From Gemmatimonadota bacterium (GTDB lineage Bacteria > Latescibacterota > UBA2968 > UBA8231): a stretch of 64,000 nt of DNA. A program made the translations under genes and the position numbers. The notes under the pieces are model-generated. The model did not search any database. It was given only the letters and a program-made list of their open reading frames with translations, and had not been told where the DNA came from. The DNA lies in the NCBI GenBank assembly GCA_018660835.1, contig JABJJN010000018.1, positions 124,001 through 188,000 on the forward strand, read 5' to 3'. This document shows, one piece after another, positions 44,001 to 52,174 of the stretch (position 1 is its first letter; each line of letters opens with the position of its first letter).

Positions 44001-45063
44001 TTGCAACCATCGTGGACAACCACTCGGCATGCGGCACCGTGTCGTTATTGAGAAACAGCACATAGTCAGCTTGAGATTCGGCAGCCCCCTGATTACAAGC
44101 GCGTGCAAAGCCGAGATTGCGATCATTGCTCAACACGCGTAGATCGCCTTCCATCGCGTGCAGCAGATACATGGTCCAGTCCGTCGAGCCATTGTCAACG
44201 ACAAGGACTTCGTAGTTGGGATCGTGTGCCGTGTTGCCGGCGATCCCATAGAGACATTTTTCGGTTAGCTGTGCGCCATTGAACACGGGGATGACGATAC
44301 TGACACGTAGATCGCTCTGTGTCTGTGTTTCAACGGCAGAAGTCGACTCACTACCGAGATCCACACCACTGGCAGCGGCAGCGGCTACGGCATCGTGAAT
44401 GGCACGACGTGCATCGGAGTCATCATGCGCCGATGCTCGACGTCGCGGGCAATGGGCGACAAGCAGCAAGTGCGAGATAGACGCATCTCGCAGCAGGGCG
44501 GCACCATCGCCGTCATGTGATGCCACGATCGCGGCAATCTCTTGCAGCGCTGGAGATGGTTCACTCGTTAGAAAACGTGACCGCTCAAGATCTACATCGA
44601 AGCCGCCCGCATCGAGAAATCGACTGATCTGCTCGGTGGCCAAGGGATGTGTCTCACCACCTTGCAGATGTAGCAGGCGCTGCATGTGCGCCGCGGATCG
44701 CGGTTGTGGAATAAGCCACGCCAGCAGGCCGCCCGGAGTGACCGCGGCCAGTGCCGCTTCAATCTGGCTCCGGGAGGGCGTTGCCGTCTGCTCGCCCAGC
44801 AATAGAACGTCAACAGGCTCCGCGTCTCGAAGGCCGTCGAGACTGACCGCCTTGACTTGAACCGAGTTATCATTGGACAATGCTGAGAGGAAGGCGGACA
44901 CAGGTTCAAATCCACTACCACAGATCAATACACGCTGTGGCGAATCTGCGGACGATGACTCGTCAGCCAGCAGCGGCTGCATGTGAGAACTGAGCGCAGC
45001 CTGTGATAGTGTTGGAAGAGCATCGAACATCATTGGCACACCAAGCCCTCGCCCGTCACGCAC
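41059..45063 (-). CDS. Giant glycosyltransferase: GT2, GT4, pseudo-GT2 and TPR
   Basis: A 1334-residue mosaic. Residues about 40-205 resemble a worn methyltransferase fold (VLICGSGFE, AAVTPGGLLAWL). Residues 252-495 are an active-looking rhamnosyltransferase-type GT2 (VSIVIPVFNG, VVDNGSTDWT, LFLNNDT, then GACMMIRRDLF). Residues 555-915 are a GT4 domain (FLFVGGTLHRKGIDVLLQAF, HPYRGEGFGLPVAEAMACGLP). Residues 945-1100 look like a GT2 end without a metal motif. TPRs fill about 1115-1330. GTG 45063 is the longest start; an ATG at 45033 is possible. It is coupled by TGATG to the triple-GT2 gene and follows csrA by about 115 bases. Likely builds a multi-sugar glycan. Confidence 0.83.
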   Translation of the reverse strand: MRDGRGLGVPMMFDALPTLSQAALSSHMQPLLADESSSADSPQRVLICGSGFEPVSAFLSALSNDNSVQVKAVSLDGLRDAEPVDVLLLGEQTATPSRSQIEAALAAVTPGGLLAWLIPQPRSAAHMQRLLHLQGGETHPLATEQISRFLDAGGFDVDLERSRFLTSEPSPALQEIAAIVASHDGDGAALLRDASISHLLLVAHCPRRRASAHDDSDARRAIHDAVAAAAASGVDLGSESTSAVETQTQSDLRVSIVIPVFNGAQLTEKCLYGIAGNTAHDPNYEVLVVDNGSTDWTMYLLHAMEGDLRVLSNDRNLGFARACNQGAAESQADYVLFLNNDTVPHAEWLSTMVATADSDERIGIVGAQCLYPDGTVQHAGIELVDGIPEHVFRGAAADDPRVTTSRDLDMVTGACMMIRRDLFEELGGFDGQFVNGVEDVDLCLRARERGYRVVYCGDAVVDHHEAQTEGRYDHVQENVSRFVERWNGRFDGVGRLQVGQEPVTQPVNMIAAAARTLATPNGGSDSSADPVQATSASETPAAPLAPSDQPQPRRINWEGSFFLHSSLAFVNRELVMAMLSHGDTDIGLIPFEVDQFGVEEDPRFQVLASRMGQGLEEADVHVRHRWPPDLERPATGRHVLMQPWEFGSVPVSWVEAVADGRVDQVWAYTNYVRNCYISSGVDPRRVAVVPPGVDPERFCPGLTAHEVVDTKASFRFLFVGGTLHRKGIDVLLQAFGAEFGCDEDVALVIKDMGVHTFYDQQTAGEAIEKLQADPDCAEIQYLTQDLPGDQIPRLYAASDALVHPYRGEGFGLPVAEAMACGLPVILTRGGACDDFCPEEIGYFVDSTREPVIFGGEETAGQAWELEPDLASLRQQMRHVFTERSEAHRRGVRGMAHIHSHFTWADSAHKAQEALEALNKLPLTPDALPQAIKAAAIILGEAPTHETDAALELIVGAHARYSVSLEDEHVLGEQLDAIRSNVDEDVSLVFILAHDVEMDPADVRSLIAHFETVDRLGLLIPDRVSGVMGNDIAEVSISAIVDSPCVVLRASALAEVGGFDVGFASIAVLANLARALRRRDWKIQAAEEVVVEDPADEETVALTAGWAATDLCGREVAAVAALEEGDRRRTGGDTEGAIECYERSLAAKEDFVEVLLVLADACLDAGRPTDAAAVAARLTNIDPTSAWAQNFSALVHARAGDTEAARTGFATAVELNPDLAEARVNLAVMAWEAGETDTALEHFRHASDLDPFNRDLICNLGLIYTQTGDTREAVDLYLAYLAQVPEDVEVLGRLAEVQLLRQEDADARATAARLLQIDPEHARARSILQQRAESG

Positions 45064-45178
45064 GCAAGGCGGCGTGCTGGAAGGTGTTGAAAATCTGTTG
45101 AGAGCTGAGTGCTAGCGGACGAAGCGAATCGATCGCGGGCCCAACCCAGATTCGGGCCGTGGCGGATTGGGCGGATTC

Positions 45179-45415
45179 TTAGCGTCCCGCCTTGTTCCAA
45201 GCTTGACTGAGTGCCTTTAACTCGTCGGCCCCAGCTGTCGCCGCCTGCTCGTTTTCTTCTTTGATCCGTTCGTAGACCTCGCCTCGGTGCACGGGAATCT
45301 CCGAGGGTGCCTCGATCCCCAAACGGATCTGGCGCCCCTGCATCTCCAGAACGGTGATGCGGATTTGACTCCCGATGACGATGCTTTCCCCAGCTTTACG
45401 CGTCAGTACGAGCAT
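45179..45415 (-). CDS. csrA: Translational regulator CsrA
   Basis: RNA-binding dimer that blocks ribosome binding sites containing GGA. I start it at the ATG at 45415 ([15 protein letters not shown]), giving 78 residues; the longer open frame overlaps fliW and has no family counterpart. The core is canonical ([20 protein letters not shown], then [16 protein letters not shown]), with a C-terminal tail of about 22 residues. It lies 26 bases after fliW, the usual antagonist pair for flagellin control. Confidence 0.96.
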   Translation of the reverse strand: MLVLTRKAGESIVIGSQIRITVLEMQGRQIRLGIEAPSEIPVHRGEVYERIKEENEQAATAGADELKALSQAWNKAGR

Positions 45416-45441
45416 CTTGATCTTCCCTGACCGTGCCCGGC

Positions 45442-45924
45442 TCAGCCGGAACGGGCCTGTCCCTGTGCCTGGCTTGCCTGATCGGCTGCCAAGAGTGAAT
45501 GCTTGGTCGTGTAGCGATCGTCGACGAGGATCATCTGGCGAGCCAGCATTTTCCGCGTGTTGACGGCGATCGGTCCCTTGAGATTGGCCGTCACCTCTGA
45601 CGGTATTTGGCTCAAGGTGACAATGCAATACATCTCCAGATCTTCCGTGGCTTCGATCTGAAGACCGTCCAGGTCTTCCGAACCAAAGTTGGGATTGTAA
45701 TCTGGAAAGATGAGCATTGGATTCAGTACAACGAACCCGACGGCTGGTTCATCAACAGAGAGTAACCGAAGAAACGGTGCCTCATCGTCGACCTGCACAA
45801 TTCCAAACGTCTTGAGACGTTCAAAACCAGGCAGCCCCTCGGGAAAAGACAGAACACTGGTTCCCTCCACCGTCACTTCGCCAAATTTGGCGTTGGTGAA
45901 AGTTACCTCGTTGGTTTCGCTCAT
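45442..45924 (-). CDS. fliW: Flagellar assembly factor FliW (CsrA antagonist)
   Basis: Binds either CsrA or free flagellin, so that flagellin export feeds back on flagellin translation. The 160-residue protein has the family pattern: an early [22 protein letters not shown] (read across 14-35), [19 protein letters not shown], the [21 protein letters not shown] strand pair and the [12 protein letters not shown] end. The last ~20 residues are a disordered glutamine-rich tail. It sits between flgL and csrA. Confidence 0.95.
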   Translation of the reverse strand: MSETNEVTFTNAKFGEVTVEGTSVLSFPEGLPGFERLKTFGIVQVDDEAPFLRLLSVDEPAVGFVVLNPMLIFPDYNPNFGSEDLDGLQIEATEDLEMYCIVTLSQIPSEVTANLKGPIAVNTRKMLARQMILVDDRYTTKHSLLAADQASQAQGQARSG

Positions 45925-45943
45925 GAAGCGTTCCCCTGCGCGT

Positions 45944-46013
45944 CACCCCTTCGGGGTGGACTGAGGCTTTTGTTCATCAATGCAGTCTTTGATGCGTCGA
46001 CAACTTGTCGACG
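45944..46013 (-). repeat. Two inverted repeats between flgL and fliW
   Basis: CACCCC / GGGGTG with a 3-base loop at 45944-45958, and the near-palindrome CGTCGACAA-C-TTGTCGACG at 45995-46013. The gap of 154 bases is the largest inside flgF-csrA apart from the fully coding part, so it may hold a transcript end or a promoter/operator for fliW-csrA. No sigma-28 or sigma-54 motif is visible. Confidence 0.45.
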
Positions 46014-46078
46014 AACGAGTCGCGGGGAGAATTCACTCCGCCTCAAGGGGGATTGAGACGGTACTGGTGGAAAATTGA

Positions 46079-46984
46079 TCAACCGATGAAGTCCATCAGG
46101 GACTGGGGTATCACCGTACTACCCGATGCCAATGCAGCCTGAAAAACGTCCTGCTCTTGCTGCAAATTCACGATCGTCGAAGTCAGATCGACATCCTCAT
46201 CCTCAGACAGGATCGTCGACATTTCTGTTGTCACGCGATCTAGAATATTTCGCGTCAATTCCATTCGATTGACACGCGCACCTATTTCGCCTCGTACAGC
46301 TGAGATCTTTTCGCGCATGTCGGCCAAGGCCGTCAATGATTCGCGTACTTTCGTCACATCATTATCTGCCAACGAATCACGCAGGTCGATGAAGACATCG
46401 AAGGCGTTGAGACTGCCTTCATACACTGAGTCACCTGATACGTTGACTTGCATGATGACTCCATCTGCCACTTCGCGTTCGATAGTGCCTGTTGCATCCC
46501 CCGCCGGATCCAGGGCAAGGATCTTACCTTCTTGATCCCGAATCGCATCGTACGGCGGTTCGCCGGTCTGTGTTCCGGCGAATATGTAACGACCGCGATA
46601 ACGTGATTCACTCAGACTGACCGCGTGCTCGAGGAACTGGTCAACCTGAGCTGCAAGTGAGCTACGCTGCTGCGCATCGTACGTGTCACTTGCACCTTGC
46701 ACTGCAAGTCCTCTGGCTTCGACGAAGAGCGTTTCAAGCTCGCCCAGATTCGCCTCGGACAACTCCAGCCATCCAGTGCCGTCATCAATATTCTTCTGGT
46801 ACTGCTCGATGTTGCGTATCTCAGAGCGCAACGACAACGAGCGTTCTACCGCCGCGGGGTCATCAGACAGGTTGTTGAGGCGTGAACCACTCGACAATTC
46901 CTGCTGGTAGCGAACCATCCGACCAAAAGATCGGTTAAGGTTTCCTACCAAGGTGTTGACAGCCATTTGCGTGGTGACGCGCAT
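46079..46984 (-). CDS. flgL: Hook-filament junction protein FlgL (HAP3)
   Basis: Joins hook to filament; related to flagellin. The 301-residue protein has the N-terminal RVTTQMAVNTLVGNLNRS and QELSSGSRLNNLSDDPAAVERSLSLRSE (split) that mark FlgL, with VDQFLEHAVSLSESRYRGRYIFAGTQT (split) in the middle and a C-terminal coiled region ending in FQAALASGSTVIPQSLMDFIG. It is 134 bases downstream of flgK and last of the hook-protein run before fliW. Confidence 0.95.
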   Translation of the reverse strand: MRVTTQMAVNTLVGNLNRSFGRMVRYQQELSSGSRLNNLSDDPAAVERSLSLRSEIRNIEQYQKNIDDGTGWLELSEANLGELETLFVEARGLAVQGASDTYDAQQRSSLAAQVDQFLEHAVSLSESRYRGRYIFAGTQTGEPPYDAIRDQEGKILALDPAGDATGTIEREVADGVIMQVNVSGDSVYEGSLNAFDVFIDLRDSLADNDVTKVRESLTALADMREKISAVRGEIGARVNRMELTRNILDRVTTEMSTILSEDEDVDLTSTIVNLQQEQDVFQAALASGSTVIPQSLMDFIG

Positions 46985-47118
46985 GTTTGCCCCCTACCTC
47001 TGCTGCCGCGAAGCTGGCCAAATATAGCGGGGGTGCGAAAATCTGTCCATCATAAATACCCACTTATAGTTAGGTGCCATCGAACCGGGTTCATCCGTCT
47101 GACATTTTCCCAGGCTTT

Positions 47119-48534
47119 TCACAGGTTGATGGTCACTTCCATCAAGTCATCGATGATTGATACCGTGCGCGCCGCCGCCTGGTAGGCACGCTGGAACAGG
47201 ACGAGCTTCGACGCTTCGTCATTGAGCGACACGCCCTGCACACTCTGTCGACGATTCTCAATCTGAGACGAAAACAGGCGATGGTTGCCCGCCATCGTCT
47301 GTGCTTCTTTGCTACGCGCACCAACTTCGCCGATCAAGGTGAAGAAGAATCCTTCGACCGTGTCTCCGCCGAGACCGGCGAGGCTGTCGTCATTGCGCAG
47401 TCCGGCGATCCCGAGAGCCACACCATTGTCGCCCGCATTGCCATCACCGGATGCCGAGATGTTATTGAGGTCGGCGATGATGCGGTCGTCTACGGCGATA
47501 TTGCTTGCTGTCAGTTTGGCATTGTCGAAGAAGTCGACACCGGAAGAGCCTGTCGTTCCTGTGCCGGATCGGTGTAGACGATTGACCTCTTCCACCATGG
47601 TCACTGCAACCGTGTCCAGACGACTCTGAAAGTCTGGGATCGTGAGATCACGGGACTCCATCAGGCCACGTAGTGCACCTTCGCGAATTGGCACCAGGGA
47701 ACCATCGTCGGAGAAGAAGATCGTCGACGTGGCCAGATCATTCTGATTGATCGTACGAGAGTCCAGGTGCACGGCCTGATTTTGTTGTACCAGACTGTGA
47801 CCAGACAGTAGCACGGTGATCTGACCATTGTCCTTTTCCAGGACAGAGATATCCACGCGTTCTGAAAGGTCTTCCAGCAGACGATCACGCTGATCCAGCA
47901 GATCACCGCCTGTTCCGCCATCAAAACCGGAACGCGGAATCTCACCATTGATCGCGGCCAGGGAGTCAAGAATCGAATTGATCTCGTCCACCTGGGCAAT
48001 GACTTCCTGATCCAGACTGCCACGCAAGTCGGCTAATTGTGTGTCGAGCTGATGCAGGGTGGTCACCATGAAATCGGCCTCTTGCCGGACTGCGGCCCGT
48101 GCGGCCCCACTCTCGGGCACATTGGCCAGGTCCTGCCAAGCATTCCAGAATCGACTCAGAGACCCACTCAGGCCGAGACCTGAAGGTTCGTTGAAGATCG
48201 TCCCTGCCTCACTCGATCCGGCGCCTGCCGGTTCGTTGAAGATTCCTTCGATCCCCGACAAAGCTCGCTCCATCGCCTGCCAACGTCCCAACACTTGTAA
48301 CTCCACTCGCATCTGCGCGTCGAGAAACTGATCACGCTCACGCGTGACGGATGCAGCGTTGACGCCGCCGCCAACGCCACCAGGCACACCGGCGACGTTC
48401 TCCAACTCCACCGTGCGTTGCGAAAAACCCGGTGTATTGGCATTGGCAATGTTGTGGCTTGTGACCTGCAGTGCCGTCTGCTGCGCCTGCAGTGCCCGAC
48501 GGCCAATTTCGATGCCGCTTGCGAGTGTGGTCAC
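47119..48534 (-). CDS. flgK: Hook-filament junction protein FlgK (HAP1)
   Basis: First junction protein on the hook tip, 471 residues. The N-terminal rod/hook motif ALQVTSHNIANANTPGFSQRTVEL is present around 19-42 in segments, followed by GGVNAASVTRERDQFLDAQMR. The C-terminus has VSLNDEASKLVLFQRAYQAAARTVSIIDDLMEVTI, the standard D0 helix (read in parts). Size is at the short end of the family. It starts 22 bases after flgN, its export chaperone. Confidence 0.95.
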   Translation of the reverse strand: MTTLASGIEIGRRALQAQQTALQVTSHNIANANTPGFSQRTVELENVAGVPGGVGGGVNAASVTRERDQFLDAQMRVELQVLGRWQAMERALSGIEGIFNEPAGAGSSEAGTIFNEPSGLGLSGSLSRFWNAWQDLANVPESGAARAAVRQEADFMVTTLHQLDTQLADLRGSLDQEVIAQVDEINSILDSLAAINGEIPRSGFDGGTGGDLLDQRDRLLEDLSERVDISVLEKDNGQITVLLSGHSLVQQNQAVHLDSRTINQNDLATSTIFFSDDGSLVPIREGALRGLMESRDLTIPDFQSRLDTVAVTMVEEVNRLHRSGTGTTGSSGVDFFDNAKLTASNIAVDDRIIADLNNISASGDGNAGDNGVALGIAGLRNDDSLAGLGGDTVEGFFFTLIGEVGARSKEAQTMAGNHRLFSSQIENRRQSVQGVSLNDEASKLVLFQRAYQAAARTVSIIDDLMEVTINL

Positions 48535-48556
48535 GATGAAATCTCTCTTGTGTTCT

Positions 48557-49126
48557 TTACGCTGTCCGGTTCAGGACAGACTTAGGGTTCTGCGTACGCT
48601 TTACGTTCTTGCCGAACTTGCCATACATACCACGATCACTTGGATCACCCGTCAGGATATCGAGACACCGGTCGGTGTATCGCTTCGATTGGCGAATGAG
48701 AAAAGCATTATTCTCATTCGTGCGGCGAATCTTGCCATTCAGATCGAGTAACACCTGACGCATGCGGGCCAGCTCCTCCGAATGGCGGGAGTCGATGACG
48801 GCGATCAGCTTCTGCAGGTCTGCGTGCTCAGAATCGACCTCGAGCTGCTCAGAGAGCAACCGCACGAGGCGCAATCGCTCTCCTTCAAGACGCTGTGCAA
48901 GGATCACCTGGTCGGTCTTGCGTACCGTCGTCGCCGTCATCGCATCGATGTCGTCATCGACGATCGCCTTCTGCTCGCAGTGCAGGCAATCGAGCAGCTC
49001 ATGAAATACACGGACTTCCTCATTGATCACCTCGACCAGACGTCGAGAAGCCGCGGCTGTCGACATCTCTTCCTCTGTACGCAGAGGCTGCAGAGGAATG
49101 CCTTCGTTGTTGGATGGTTCACTCAT
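48557..49126 (-). CDS. flgN: FlgN family export chaperone for FlgK/FlgL
   Basis: A 189-residue helical protein upstream of flgK. It has the family's loose pattern: an early VIN-EEVRVFHELLDCLHCEQKAIVDDDID, in which the L-x-x-L-L-x-x-E-x-x-A/L core fits FlgN, then a long coiled middle and a late GLSDRGMYG-like turn (DRGMYGKFG) typical of FlgN ends. It overlaps the flgJ stop by four bases. Position between flgJ and flgK is the common one. Confidence 0.82.
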   Translation of the reverse strand: MSEPSNNEGIPLQPLRTEEEMSTAAASRRLVEVINEEVRVFHELLDCLHCEQKAIVDDDIDAMTATTVRKTDQVILAQRLEGERLRLVRLLSEQLEVDSEHADLQKLIAVIDSRHSEELARMRQVLLDLNGKIRRTNENNAFLIRQSKRYTDRCLDILTGDPSDRGMYGKFGKNVKRTQNPKSVLNRTA

Positions 49127-49668
49127 CGTTCAGTTGTTTCCGTACCCACCGTCGCCGGTGAGAGTTGTATAGTCGGCACGACACCACTCAATGGCATCAC
49201 ACCACGTTCCAGTAGCAGCGGATGGGTTGCCTGTGGGGAGGCGACCGCTGTGGGGATCTGTGCGGGGGGATTGACCGTTTCTTCTTCGATACCCATCTGG
49301 CGGGCCAGTTGACGATAGAGGACTTCATTCAACCCTCTTGAGCCATGACGTCCAGCAAGAGACTTGCTCCATTCCTCGTCGAGCATGCCCTGAAAGACCT
49401 CTTCTCCCTGACTCTTCTTGATCAGGCCTCCGTCGCCGACGGTCTCGCGCATTGCCTTAAGCATCTGATTCAGAAAGACCGCCTCGAATTGGCGGCTCGC
49501 CTCCCGCAGAGCTTCTCGCTGCGCTTCCACCGTGCCGCCACGGTTGCCTGCGCGCAAGGCGTCGAGCTCATTCAGACCGCGAGTCTGTGCGCCTGTTTCC
49601 ATTTGCTTGCCGACCAGCGACTGGTCACCCGCAGCCCTCAGGCCACTGATCATGCTACCGTCAGACAT
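49123..49668 (-). CDS. flgJ: Rod-binding protein, FlgJ N-terminal type
   Basis: Rod cap or scaffold protein. At 181 residues it contains only the rod-binding domain (EASRQFEAVFLNQMLKAMRETV, then GLIKKSQGEEVFQGMLDEEWSKSLA, read in parts) and has no peptidoglycan hydrolase domain, as in many non-enteric bacteria. The last ~45 residues are proline- and threonine-rich. It lies 11 bases after flgI and overlaps flgN. Confidence 0.9.
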   Translation of the reverse strand: MSDGSMISGLRAAGDQSLVGKQMETGAQTRGLNELDALRAGNRGGTVEAQREALREASRQFEAVFLNQMLKAMRETVGDGGLIKKSQGEEVFQGMLDEEWSKSLAGRHGSRGLNEVLYRQLARQMGIEEETVNPPAQIPTAVASPQATHPLLLERGVMPLSGVVPTIQLSPATVGTETTER

Positions 49669-49679
49669 CGTCGTTCACC

Positions 49680-50786
49680 CTACTGGATGATGAGGTCGGC
49701 GCGCAGTGCGCCGGCCGTCTTCAGGGACTGAAGGATTGAAATCAGGTCTCGGGGAGTGACGCCGAGTGCGTTCAGATTGCGTACCAACTCACGCACAGTC
49801 GGCATGGCGCCCACATCGAAATTGTTGATCATCGGGTGCAGATGATCGGGCTCCTCAACAACCTCCGCACCACCACCGAACAGATCACCCTCTGCTGCAT
49901 CTCCGGGGATCTTCAACTTGAGAGACCCGTGTGACATGGCGACGGATGAAACAGACACGTTCTCACCGATCACGACGGTTCCTGTGCGCTCATTGACGAC
50001 CACTCGTGCCGGCAGGTCAGGCACGACGGTGATCTTCTCGATGTCAGCCATGAATTCTGTCAGCAGGTGTGACTGGGAAAACTGCGGATCCAGGCGGATC
50101 TGTATTGTGCCAGCATCCACTGCCTTCGCCAGGCCGAACTCACCGAAGTATTCGTCGATCGCCCACGCAGTACGTGCCGCCGTGGTCCAATCGGGGTCAT
50201 AGAGTGTGACTTGCACGTAACCCGTCACATCGATCAGTCTCTCTGGTTCGGCCACGACCATTCCGCCATTGGGGATCGTGCCGACGACGGAGTGATTCTT
50301 GCGAATCGAACCGGCACCGCCGCCGCCCAGATTGAAACCGCCGATACTGATCGGTCCTTGCACTTGCACGTAGACCTTGCCATCAGGGCCGGCCATCGGT
50401 GTCAGCAGCAAGGTTCCACCTTGCAGCGAACCCGCGTCGCCGAGTGAGGCGACCTGTACGTCGATGTGATTTCCCGTGCGATCATAGGGTGACAGAATCG
50501 CCGTCGCACTTACAGCAGCGACATTACGCACCCGGATCGCGCTGGGATCAACTGTGAGATTGAGACGCGTCATCATATTCGCCAGCATGCGCAGCGTGAA
50601 GCTCGCCTGACGACCATCACCGGTCCCTTCAAGACCAATGACGAGACCCATTCCCGTCAGCGGGATTTCCTGCCCCATCTGCAGTCGGGCAAGATCCTTG
50701 ATACGGACCGCAGTTGCTGCACAGACCTGCCCGACAGGCACGATCATGGCAGCACAGAAGGAGATGAGAAGGATTAGACGATGCAT
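49680..50786 (-). CDS. flgI: Flagellar P-ring protein FlgI
   Basis: Forms the periplasmic P-ring around the rod. The 368-residue protein has a signal peptide (about 1-23, ending QVCA) and family signatures VRIKDLARLQ, GMGLVIGLEGTGDG, ASFTLRMLANMM, GGTLLLTPMAGPDG and a C-terminal VRELVRNLNALGVTPRDLISILQSLKTAGAL (in parts). It begins 22 bases after flgH. Its presence shows a diderm envelope with a peptidoglycan layer. Confidence 0.96.
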   Translation of the reverse strand: MHRLILLISFCAAMIVPVGQVCAATAVRIKDLARLQMGQEIPLTGMGLVIGLEGTGDGRQASFTLRMLANMMTRLNLTVDPSAIRVRNVAAVSATAILSPYDRTGNHIDVQVASLGDAGSLQGGTLLLTPMAGPDGKVYVQVQGPISIGGFNLGGGGAGSIRKNHSVVGTIPNGGMVVAEPERLIDVTGYVQVTLYDPDWTTAARTAWAIDEYFGEFGLAKAVDAGTIQIRLDPQFSQSHLLTEFMADIEKITVVPDLPARVVVNERTGTVVIGENVSVSSVAMSHGSLKLKIPGDAAEGDLFGGGAEVVEEPDHLHPMINNFDVGAMPTVRELVRNLNALGVTPRDLISILQSLKTAGALRADLIIQ

Positions 50787-50808
50787 GGCGTTTTCCGCTT
50801 CCCTGCGT

Positions 50809-51378
50809 TCAGAACAGCCAGTTGACGAGACGAACGAAGATGCCGGGACGAGTTCCCTGCGTCATGGAACCCTTACCGGTGTATTCGATGTTGAGATCGC
50901 TGATACTTGAAGAAGGCACGGTATTGTCGGAGCGAATCAGTGCAGGATTGATCGAGCCACTCAGATGAATCGCCTCGGTCTCCCCATTGATCTTCAGTGT
51001 GCGCACGCCATCGAGCACCAGATCACCGTTGGGTAACTCGTCGATGACGGACACGGTCATCCGCGCTGTCAGACGTGCACTACGCGACGTCGATGCGGAT
51101 CCGTCGAAGGTGTTTGAGAAGTCACTGTCGAGCGCATGCAGTGGCACGAAACTCAGGACGTTGCCAGCACCTGGGATATTGCTGGCAACCTGCATTTCAT
51201 TCGACTTCTCCGTCGATGTCGACATCTGATTCGATGCCGAAGCATTCTCCGAGATGATCACCGTCACAGCGTCACCCACAGATGAAGCCTTGGGATCAGA
51301 GAACATCGATCCTGCTTGCGCCTGGGCACCGACACTCATCAACCCAACGAAGACGATGGCTAGTAGATGCTTCATCAT
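50809..51378 (-). CDS. flgH: Flagellar L-ring protein FlgH, without a lipobox cysteine
   Basis: Outer-membrane ring component, 189 residues, shorter than the ~230 of enterobacteria. A signal peptide (MMKHLLAIVFVGLMSVGAQAQA) is followed by GSMFSD and the conserved VGDAVTVIISENASASNQ, later DLVLDGVRTLKINGETE and SGSINPALIRSDNTVPSSSISDLNI (in parts). No cysteine is present at the signal end, so it is not an ordinary FlgH lipoprotein. The start overlaps flgA by four bases. Confidence 0.94.
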   Translation of the reverse strand: MMKHLLAIVFVGLMSVGAQAQAGSMFSDPKASSVGDAVTVIISENASASNQMSTSTEKSNEMQVASNIPGAGNVLSFVPLHALDSDFSNTFDGSASTSRSARLTARMTVSVIDELPNGDLVLDGVRTLKINGETEAIHLSGSINPALIRSDNTVPSSSISDLNIEYTGKGSMTQGTRPGIFVRLVNWLF

Positions 51379-52169
51379 AGCCCCTGAACCTGCACGAGAC
51401 CGGGCTCCAGAATTTCACCCCGGATCACCTTGCCCGATGCATCATTGCGTACTCGTATGCGTTCGCCGACCCCGCCGTCCTGCATGGCCTCGCCAACTGT
51501 CTGCAAGGTCATATTGGCACTCTTGACGAGCATCACGATCTGATCGCCGCGATGAATCACTGGCACCGGTTCCGCGTGGCGATGAGTGATGACGTCTCCC
51601 GCACCGATGGGTCGACTCGATTGGATCAACTCCAACTCCTCGAGGGACGTATAGAAGCCATGCTTGAGGAGCGTGACATTGCGCTCTTCCAGATCGACGG
51701 CGCCATCCTCGAGTAGCAAGTCGCCACGACGAAGTGTGCGCGATGTAACGACGACGTCCCGATAAATGCGCGTGTCCACAGTGATAGCCATTGTGCGCAC
51801 CAATTCACCATCGACACTGACTTCCAGCCTTGTGACGGTGGGTCCGCGGAAGGGACGGTTCGACAGCTTGCGTACGTGGTAATCGACGACTCCCGGTGTC
51901 TCGAGCAGAATATCCTGCTTCCAGCGCACATCGATCTCGGTGCGTGCCTCGGGATCGACATCCTCGTCTGCCGCCAATTGGTCGCGGACGAAGTTGGCCA
52001 CGACACTGCGGATGATATCCTGCGGTATGACGATCGTCTGCGGCGCCACTGGATTCGGTGTATCCTGCGACCGAGACTCGCCCTGGCCCTGTGCTGCGGC
52101 CGTCGAAACAATGGCAAAGGCCAGTGAGGCGAGGACGAAGGCGACGTCGATGAGGCGGATTCGAGACAT
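51375..52169 (-). CDS. flgA: P-ring assembly chaperone FlgA
   Basis: Periplasmic chaperone for FlgI. The 264-residue protein has a signal peptide (about 1-26) and a C-terminal SAF domain: RRGDLLLEDGAVDLEERNV, SSRPIGAGDVITHRHAEPVPVIHRGDQIVMLVKSANM (in segments) and a terminal NDASGKVIRGEILEPGLVQVQG, all typical. It starts five bases after flgG and overlaps flgH by four. Confidence 0.93.
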   Translation of the reverse strand: MSRIRLIDVAFVLASLAFAIVSTAAAQGQGESRSQDTPNPVAPQTIVIPQDIIRSVVANFVRDQLAADEDVDPEARTEIDVRWKQDILLETPGVVDYHVRKLSNRPFRGPTVTRLEVSVDGELVRTMAITVDTRIYRDVVVTSRTLRRGDLLLEDGAVDLEERNVTLLKHGFYTSLEELELIQSSRPIGAGDVITHRHAEPVPVIHRGDQIVMLVKSANMTLQTVGEAMQDGGVGERIRVRNDASGKVIRGEILEPGLVQVQGL

Positions 52170-52174
52170 GACGA

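Noticed and set aside
45064..45080. Sigma-54 promoter before the giant glycosyltransferases (GCAAGGCGGCGTGCTGG on the plus strand)
   Set aside because: Spacing is one base too long and the -24 half is mismatched.
45105..45119. GAGTGCTAG next to the giant glycosyltransferase start, like half of CIRCE
   Set aside because: There is no matching left half at the right distance; a nine-base likeness alone is not evidence.
45416..45628. N-terminal extension of CsrA
   Set aside because: It lies inside fliW in another frame and CsrA homologues begin at MLVLTRK.
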